In this document: positions 57,416 through 64,000 of the stretch, in pieces
Numbering within the stretch: position 1 is the stretch's first letter
Layout of the letters: each line of letters begins with the position of its first letter
Source: Rhodocyclaceae bacterium
Lineage (GTDB): Bacteria; Pseudomonadota; Gammaproteobacteria; Burkholderiales; Rhodocyclaceae
Reading direction: 5' to 3'
NCBI GenBank assembly: GCA_019455325.1
Contig: JACFMQ010000005.1
Span: 79,017 to 143,016, forward strand
DNA length: 64,000 nt
The notes under the pieces: model-generated
What the model was told of the DNA's origin: nothing
The model's database searches: none
What the model saw: only the letters and a program-made list of their open reading frames with translations
Position numbers and translations under genes: made by a program

Positions 57416-58428
57416 TCCCGCTGCTGGCGGCGCTGTTCCTCGCCGCCTGCAGCAAGCCGCCGGTGCACCAGCGCGAAGCCTTCGTCTTCGGCACGCGCGT
57501 CGAGGTGCTGGTCGCCGACGCTGACGCGGCGCGCGCCGGCCGTGCCGCCGCCGCGGTGCTCGCCGAGTTCGACCGCCTGCACCGCGCCTACCACGCCTGG
57601 CAGCCCTCCGAGCTGACCGAACTCAACGCCGCGCTGGCCGACGGCAAGCCGCACGCGGTGGCGCCGGAGCTGGCCGCCTTCATCGCCGAGGCGCAGGCGG
57701 TGTCCGCCGCCGGCGCGCACCTGTTCGACCCCGGCATCGGCCGCTTGGTCGCGCTGTGGGGCTTCCAGTCCGACGAGTTCCGGCCGCAACTGCCCGACCC
57801 GGCGGCGCTGTCCGCCTGGCGCGAGGCGACGCCGTCGATCGCCGACCTGCGCATCGACGGCAACGCGGTGACGAGCGAAAAGCGCGAGGTGGCGCTCGAT
57901 TTCGGCGGCTACCTGAAGGGCGTCGCCCTCGACCGCGCCGCGGCGCTCTTGCGCGCGCAGGGCGTCGGCAACGCGCTGATCAACATCGGCGGCAACGTCA
58001 TGGCGCTCGGCGCCAAGCACGGCGAGCCGTGGCGCATCGGCATCCAGCATCCGCGCGGCGCCGGCCCGCTGGCGACGCTGACGCTGGCCGACGGCGAGGC
58101 CGTCGGCACCTCCGGCGACTATCAGCGCTTCTTCGAGCTCGACGGCCGCCGCTACTGCCATCTGCTCGACCCGCGCACGGCGGCGCCGGTCGCGCACACG
58201 CAGGCGCTGACCGTGCTCGTCGCGCCGGCGCCGGACGCCGGCATGCGCTCGGACGCGGCGTCGAAGCCGCTGTTCATCGCCGGCCGCGAAGCGTGGCGGC
58301 GCCTCGTCTCGCCGCTCGGCGTCGCCGGCGCGCTGCGCGTGGACGCCGACGGCCGCGTCGAGGTCACGCGCACGCTGGCGGCGCGGCTGAAGTTCGAACC
58401 GGGCATCGCGGCGACGGTCGTCGACTGA
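57403..58428 (+). CDS. apbE: FAD:protein FMN transferase
   Basis: A 341-residue lipoprotein (signal LLAALFLAAC, lipobox). ApbE motifs are FDPGIGRLVALWGF, LDFGGYLKGVALDRA, NIGGNVMALG and HLLDPRTAAPV. It attaches FMN to threonines of target proteins such as Nqr/Rnf subunits in the periplasm. The start is GTG 57403, overlapping the gshB end by 13 bp. Its link to glutathione genes is common in this bacterial group. Confidence 0.92.
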   Translation: MRFLIPLLAALFLAACSKPPVHQREAFVFGTRVEVLVADADAARAGRAAAAVLAEFDRLHRAYHAWQPSELTELNAALADGKPHAVAPELAAFIAEAQAVSAAGAHLFDPGIGRLVALWGFQSDEFRPQLPDPAALSAWREATPSIADLRIDGNAVTSEKREVALDFGGYLKGVALDRAAALLRAQGVGNALINIGGNVMALGAKHGEPWRIGIQHPRGAGPLATLTLADGEAVGTSGDYQRFFELDGRRYCHLLDPRTAAPVAHTQALTVLVAPAPDAGMRSDAASKPLFIAGREAWRRLVSPLGVAGALRVDADGRVEVTRTLAARLKFEPGIAATVVD

Positions 58429-58484
58429 CCGGCGGCGCTTGCCGCCTCTAGCCCGGAAACGCCGCCCCCACTAGAATGCACGCC

Positions 58485-58874
58485 ATGATCGGAATCCTGC
58501 TCATCACCCACGGCGCCTTCGGCGAGGCGCTCGTCCAGAACGTCTGTCACGTCCTCAACAAGCGGCCGCCGCTGATCGCCCAGCTCGGCGTCGCGGCCCA
58601 GGACGACCCGCTCGACATCCTGCCACTGGCCAAGCTGCTGCTCAACGAGGTCGACGGCGGCAAAGGCGTGCTGGTGATGACCGACATCTACGGCGCGACG
58701 CCGGCCAACCTGGCCATGAAGCTGCTCGAACCCGGCCGCGTCGAGGGCATCGCCGGCGTCAGCCTGCCGATGCTGCTGCGCGCCATCACCTACCGGGAAA
58801 AGGGCATGGAGACGATGATCACCAAGGCCGTCAGCGGCGGCCGGGACGGCATCCTGAACATGGGGGAGCATTGA
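58485..58874 (+). CDS. PTS EIIA component, mannose family
   Basis: A 129-residue EIIA(Man)-like protein; the phosphorylated histidine is His9 in LLITHGAFGEAL. An upstream ATG at 58476 would add three residues. No EIIB or EIIC gene follows, so it belongs to a regulatory PTS rather than a sugar importer. HPr starts on its last base. Confidence 0.9.
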   Translation: MIGILLITHGAFGEALVQNVCHVLNKRPPLIAQLGVAAQDDPLDILPLAKLLLNEVDGGKGVLVMTDIYGATPANLAMKLLEPGRVEGIAGVSLPMLLRAITYREKGMETMITKAVSGGRDGILNMGEH

Positions 58875-59143
58875 TGCTGCGCAGTGAAACCGAGATCGTG
58901 AACAAGCTGGGCCTGCACGCGCGGGCGTCGGCGAAGCTCACGCAGATCGCCGGCCGGTTCAAGAGCGAGGTGTGGATGGAAAAGGGCGCGCGGCGGATCA
59001 ACGCCAAGAGCATCATGGGCGTGATGATGCTCGCCGCCGGCAAGGGTTCGCAGGTCGTCGTCGAGACCGACGGCGACGACGAGCACGAGGCGATGGATGC
59101 GCTGCTGGCGCTGATCGCCGACCGCTTCGGCGAGGAGGAGTAG
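58874..59143 (+). CDS. ptsH: Phosphocarrier protein HPr
   Basis: An 89-residue HPr. The phosphoacceptor is His15 in NKLGLHARAS, and the regulatory serine (target of HPr kinase where present) is Ser46 in AKSIMGVMML. It overlaps the EIIA stop by one base and precedes ptsI by 3 bp. Confidence 0.94.
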   Translation: MLRSETEIVNKLGLHARASAKLTQIAGRFKSEVWMEKGARRINAKSIMGVMMLAAGKGSQVVVETDGDDEHEAMDALLALIADRFGEEE

Positions 59144-59146
59144 CGC

Positions 59147-60907
<1,761 letters not shown>

Positions 60908-60946
60908 ATTGACAATCGCCCCCGGCTGCGGTTAACTGCAGCCCTA

Positions 60947-61005
60947 TAGCGCCGATTTGAACCGATCAGCTTGCGGGCGCTCAACAAATGCGGCTAAAGC
61001 GAGGG
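60947..61005 (+). promoter_or_regulatory. SAM-II riboswitch aptamer upstream of metX
   Basis: The leader carries AGCGCCGATTTGAACC, TTGCGGGCGCT and ACAAATGCGGCTAAAG, the conserved SAM-II blocks, almost identical to the copy before metH (2186-2241). A terminator follows immediately. Confidence 0.87.
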
Positions 61006-61006
61006 C

Positions 61007-61037
61007 AACCCAGTCCGCGCCAGCCGACTGGGTTTTT
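61007..61037 (+). terminator. Riboswitch-coupled intrinsic terminator before metX
   Basis: AACCCAGTC pairs with GACTGGGTT (9 bp, 10-nt loop) and is followed by a T run (61033-61037). It lies between aptamer and metX start. Confidence 0.82.
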
Positions 61038-61078
61038 CGTTTTCCGAGGCAGAAAAGAACCGTGCAGGTGAGCAGCAG

Positions 61079-62197
61079 ATGAAATCCGTCGGCGTCGTGA
61101 CGCCGCAGCGCGCCTCCTTCGACGTGCCGATCGCGTTGAGCGGCGGGGCGACGCTGCCGGCCTTCGATCTGGTCTACGAGACCTACGGCGAACTCAACGC
61201 CGAGGGCAGCAACGCCGTTCTCGTCTGCCACGCGCTCTCCGGCAGCCACCACGTCGCCGGCGTCTACGCCGACCAGCCGAACAACGTCGGCTGGTGGGAC
61301 AACCTGGTCGGGCCTGGGAAGCCGCTCGACACCAACCGCTTCTTCGTCGTCGGCGTGAACAACCTCGGCGGCTGCTACGGCTCGACCGGGCCGATGAGCA
61401 CGAACCCGGCCACCGGCAAGCCCTACGGCGCCGACTTCCCGGTGGTTACGGTCGAGGACTGGGTCGCCGTCCAGGCGCGGCTCGCCGACCGCCTCGGCAT
61501 CGCCTGCTGGGCGGCGGTGCTCGGCGGCTCGGTCGGCGGCATGCAGGCCCTCGAATGGACGCTGCAGTATCCCGATCGCGTGCGGCACGCGCTGGTGATC
61601 GCCTCGACGCCGAAGCTCACGGCGCAGAACATCGCCTTCAACGAGGTGGCGCGGCAGGCCATCCTCGGCGACCCCGACTTCCACGGCGGCCACTACTACG
61701 AGCGCGATACGGTGCCGGTGCGCGGCCTCAGGCTCGCGCGCATGGTCGGCCACATCACCTACCTCTCGGATTCGCAGATGGCCGAGAAATTCGGCCGCGA
61801 GCTGAAGAACGGCCGGCTCTCCTACGGCTACGACACCGACTTCCAGATCGAGTCCTACCTGCGCTACCAGGGCGACAAGTTCACCGCCTACTTCGACGCC
61901 AACACCTACCTGATCACGACCAAGGCGCTCGACTACTTCGACCCGGCGCGCGACTACGGCGGCGACCTGCAGTCGGCGCTGGCGCGGGCGAAGGCGAGTT
62001 TCTTCGTCGCCAGCTTCTCGACCGACTGGCGCTTCTCGCCGGAAAGGAGCCGCGAGATCGTCTACGCGCTGATGCACAACGGCCGCGACGTCTCCTACGC
62101 CGAAATCGACTGCAGCGCCGGCCACGACTCCTTCCTGCTCGACGACGCGCACTACCATTCGGTCGTCGGTGCCTATTTCGACAGGATCGAGACATGA
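61079..62197 (+). CDS. metX: Homoserine O-acyltransferase
   Basis: A 372-residue alpha/beta-hydrolase-fold enzyme. The nucleophile serine is in [13 protein letters not shown]; the catalytic histidine is in [11 protein letters not shown]. It acylates homoserine (acetyl or succinyl; sequence alone does not decide in this lineage) as the first committed step to methionine. It is controlled by the SAM-II riboswitch just upstream and paired with metW. Confidence 0.95.
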   Translation: MKSVGVVTPQRASFDVPIALSGGATLPAFDLVYETYGELNAEGSNAVLVCHALSGSHHVAGVYADQPNNVGWWDNLVGPGKPLDTNRFFVVGVNNLGGCYGSTGPMSTNPATGKPYGADFPVVTVEDWVAVQARLADRLGIACWAAVLGGSVGGMQALEWTLQYPDRVRHALVIASTPKLTAQNIAFNEVARQAILGDPDFHGGHYYERDTVPVRGLRLARMVGHITYLSDSQMAEKFGRELKNGRLSYGYDTDFQIESYLRYQGDKFTAYFDANTYLITTKALDYFDPARDYGGDLQSALARAKASFFVASFSTDWRFSPERSREIVYALMHNGRDVSYAEIDCSAGHDSFLLDDAHYHSVVGAYFDRIET

Positions 62198-62306
62198 CCG
62201 CCGCCCGCCGGGCCGCCCCAAGGGCGGCGCATTCAGCACATGGAGCCGCAGAGCGGCGAACCGTAATCGCCCCCTTCCGCGGGAAGGGGGATGGGGGGAA
62301 GGCCAA
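62198..62306. other. Spacer between metX and metW
   Basis: 109 bp of repeat-like DNA, with GGGCCGCCCCAAGGGCGGC and a CCCCCTTCC...GGAAGGGGG inverted pair. In most relatives metX and metW are adjacent or overlapping, so this may be an inserted palindromic element. Confidence 0.5.
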
Positions 62307-62900
62307 GTGACGGAAATTTTCGGCCGCTTCGACTTCGACGTCATCGCCCACTGGATCGTCCCCGGCGAGCGCGTGCTCGACCTCGGCTGCGGCGACGGCT
62401 CGCTGCTGAAGTTCCTCAAGGTCGAGAAGGGCATCCGCGGCTACGGCGTGGACAACGATCCGGACAACGTGCTGGCGGCGCTCAGGAACGGCGTGAACGT
62501 GCTGCAGTTCGACCTGGAAAAAGGGCTCGCCGGCGTCGATGACGACGCCTTCGACCACGTCATCATGTCGCTCTCCTTGCAGACCGTGCGCCACACCGTA
62601 CCGCTGGTGAAAGAGATGCTGCGCGTCGGCCACGAGGCCGTCGTCTCCTTCCCCAACTTCGGCCACCGCAGCCACCGCGAGGCCATCGCCCGCGGCCGCA
62701 TGCCGGTCTCCGAGTCGCTGCCCTACCAGTGGTACGACTCGCCGAACGTGCGCTTCTTCACCATCGCCGACTTCGAGGCGCTGTGCGCGGAGAACGGCAT
62801 CGAAGTGCGCGAGGGCCTGTTCTTCGACGAAGGCCGGGCAGTGACCGAAGACCCCAACCTCAACGCCGACGTCGCCCTGTACCGCCTCGGCCGCGGTTGA
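62307..62900 (+). CDS. metW: Methionine biosynthesis protein MetW
   Basis: A 197-residue methyltransferase-fold protein with motif I VLDLGCGDGSLLK and the MetW hallmarks IMSLSLQTVRH and SFPNFGHRSHREAIARGRMPVSESLPYQWYDSPN. It is needed with MetX for homoserine acylation. The start is GTG 62307, after a GGGGGGAAGG ribosome-binding region. Confidence 0.93.
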   Translation: MTEIFGRFDFDVIAHWIVPGERVLDLGCGDGSLLKFLKVEKGIRGYGVDNDPDNVLAALRNGVNVLQFDLEKGLAGVDDDAFDHVIMSLSLQTVRHTVPLVKEMLRVGHEAVVSFPNFGHRSHREAIARGRMPVSESLPYQWYDSPNVRFFTIADFEALCAENGIEVREGLFFDEGRAVTEDPNLNADVALYRLGRG

Positions 62901-62968
62901 CGGCCGCCGATGCCGGCAAGGCGGCGCCGGCACGGTAAGATGTCGCCTTTGCCAAGATCCCGCCCTTG

Positions 62969-64000
62969 ATGCCCGCCTGGCTCGCCCCCCTGCTCACCCG
63001 CCGCATGCTGATCTGCGTGTTCACGGGTTTTTCCTCCGGCCTGCCGCTGTTCCTGCTGCTCAACCTGCTGCCGGCCTGGCTGAAGACGGAAGGGATCGGC
63101 CTCAAGGAGATCGGCCTCTTCGCGCTGATCCAGTTTCCCTACACCTGGAAGTTCCTCTGGTCGCCGCTGATGGACCGCTACGCGCTGCCCTGGCTCGGCC
63201 GCCGGCGGAGCTGGATGGCGGCCTCGCACCTCACGCTGGTCGCCGCCATCGTCTGGCTCGGCTCGCTGTCGCCGAAGGAATCGCTCGCCACCATCGCCGC
63301 CATCGCCTGCGTCGTCGCCGTGCTCTCGGCGACGCTCGACATCGCGCTCGACGCCTTCCGCCGCGAACTGCTGGCCGACGAGGAACTGGGCCTCGGCAAC
63401 GCGGTGCACGTGAACGCCTACAAGGTCGCCGGCCTCGTGCCTGGCTCGCTCTCCCTGTGGCTCGCCGACCGCCTGCCGTGGTTCGAGGTGTTCGCCGTCA
63501 CCGCGCTGTTCATGCTGCCCGGCCTGATCATGACGCTGATGGTGAAAGAGCCGGGCCGCGCGCCGGCGCCGCGCACGCTGGCAGCGGCGGTGGTCGAGCC
63601 CTTCCGCGAGTTCATGGGCCGTTCCGGCCTCTCGGGCGCGCTGCTGGTGCTCGGCTTCATCTTCCTCTACAAGCTCGGCGACTCGCTGTGTACCGCGCTG
63701 GCCACGCCCTTCTACCTGGAGATGGGCTACACCAAGACCGAGATCGGGCTGGTGGCGAAGAACGCCGGGCTGTGGCCGTCGGTGTTCGGCGGCCTGGTCG
63801 GCGGGCTGTGGATGATCCGGCTCGGCATCAACCGCTCGCTGTGGGTCTTCGGCGTCGTGCAGATGTTCGCCATCCTCGGCTTCGTCTGGCTGGCCGGTGC
63901 CGGCCCGGCGCCGGCGACGCCGGAGCGGCTCGTCGCGCTGGCCTTGGTGATCGGCGTCGAGGCCTTCGGCGTCGGGCTCGGCACCGCTGCCTTCGTCGCC
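62969..64000 (+). CDS. ampG: AmpG muropeptide permease (5' part)
   Basis: The first 344 codons of an AmpG-family carrier that runs off the right edge. Family features: FTGFSSGLPLFLLLNLLPAWLK at the start, FPYTWKFLWSPLMDRY, and TLDIALDAFRRELL. AmpG brings cell-wall fragments (anhydro-muropeptides) into the cytoplasm for recycling. Confidence 0.9.
   Translation, partial: MPAWLAPLLTRRMLICVFTGFSSGLPLFLLLNLLPAWLKTEGIGLKEIGLFALIQFPYTWKFLWSPLMDRYALPWLGRRRSWMAASHLTLVAAIVWLGSLSPKESLATIAAIACVVAVLSATLDIALDAFRRELLADEELGLGNAVHVNAYKVAGLVPGSLSLWLADRLPWFEVFAVTALFMLPGLIMTLMVKEPGRAPAPRTLAAAVVEPFREFMGRSGLSGALLVLGFIFLYKLGDSLCTALATPFYLEMGYTKTEIGLVAKNAGLWPSVFGGLVGGLWMIRLGINRSLWVFGVVQMFAILGFVWLAGAGPAPATPERLVALALVIGVEAFGVGLGTAAFVA

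Overview
The window looks like chromosomal DNA of a GC-rich betaproteobacterium of the Rhodocyclales type (Azoarcus/Aromatoleum/Thauera-like). This is an inference from gene content: metX-metW behind a SAM-II riboswitch, the proteobacterial gshA-gshB pair, an incomplete regulatory PTS (EIIA-HPr-EI), a porin-glnK-amtB unit with an NtrC/sigma-54 style promoter, and a sigma-54-controlled ketone catabolism cluster. No rRNA, tRNA, CRISPR array or transposase was seen.

Layout. 1-5710 is housekeeping: the 5' part of metH behind a SAM-II riboswitch, a FUSC membrane protein, a small lipoprotein, a rhodanese and an MFS carrier. 5711-8488 is a less GC-rich, tightly overlapping minus-strand operon: a ParC-like plasmid partition-associated protein, a DNA methyltransferase, a probable restriction enzyme and an unknown protein. 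It looks like an acquired defence cassette. 8730-23962 returns to core genes: two drug/metabolite exporters, comM, ubiK, porin-glnK-amtB, a phosphodiesterase, an isochorismatase-like hydrolase, purU, thrH, two ABC-F ATPases and an acyltransferase. 24090-27811 holds two XRE-type regulators, a flgP/flgT-like pair, a MliC-like lipoprotein and a FlxA-like protein.

28232-53325 is the centre of interest. It holds a five-subunit acetophenone-carboxylase-type enzyme (38612-46340), a thiolase and acyl-CoA ligase (31200-33916), a two-subunit 3-oxoacid CoA-transferase (34184-35545), an AcoR-type sigma-54 activator (36023-38038), a CobW-type metal chaperone followed by a PAS-PAS chemoreceptor (28232-30878, divergent), and an envelope module of YCF48, RND/MMPL, DUF1302 and DUF1329 proteins (46899-53282). 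The inferred route is ketone + CO2 -> 3-oxoacid (carboxylase, ATP-driven) -> 3-oxoacyl-CoA (ligase or CoA-transferase) -> acyl-CoA + acetyl-CoA (thiolase). Every transcription unit of this block has a recognisable -24/-12 promoter. Strong copies of one 17-bp palindrome (consensus close to CGTYCGAYAAYCGGRCG) lie 80-130 bp upstream of four of the six promoters, and half-matching copies lie upstream of the other two. The palindrome is therefore the best candidate for the activator's enhancer site, and it ties the metal chaperone, the chemoreceptor and the envelope module to ketone use.

53455-64000 is core again: a DUF3135 protein, an orphan adenine methyltransferase, gshA-gshB-apbE, the PTS trio, a second SAM-II riboswitch in front of metX, metW and the 5' part of ampG.
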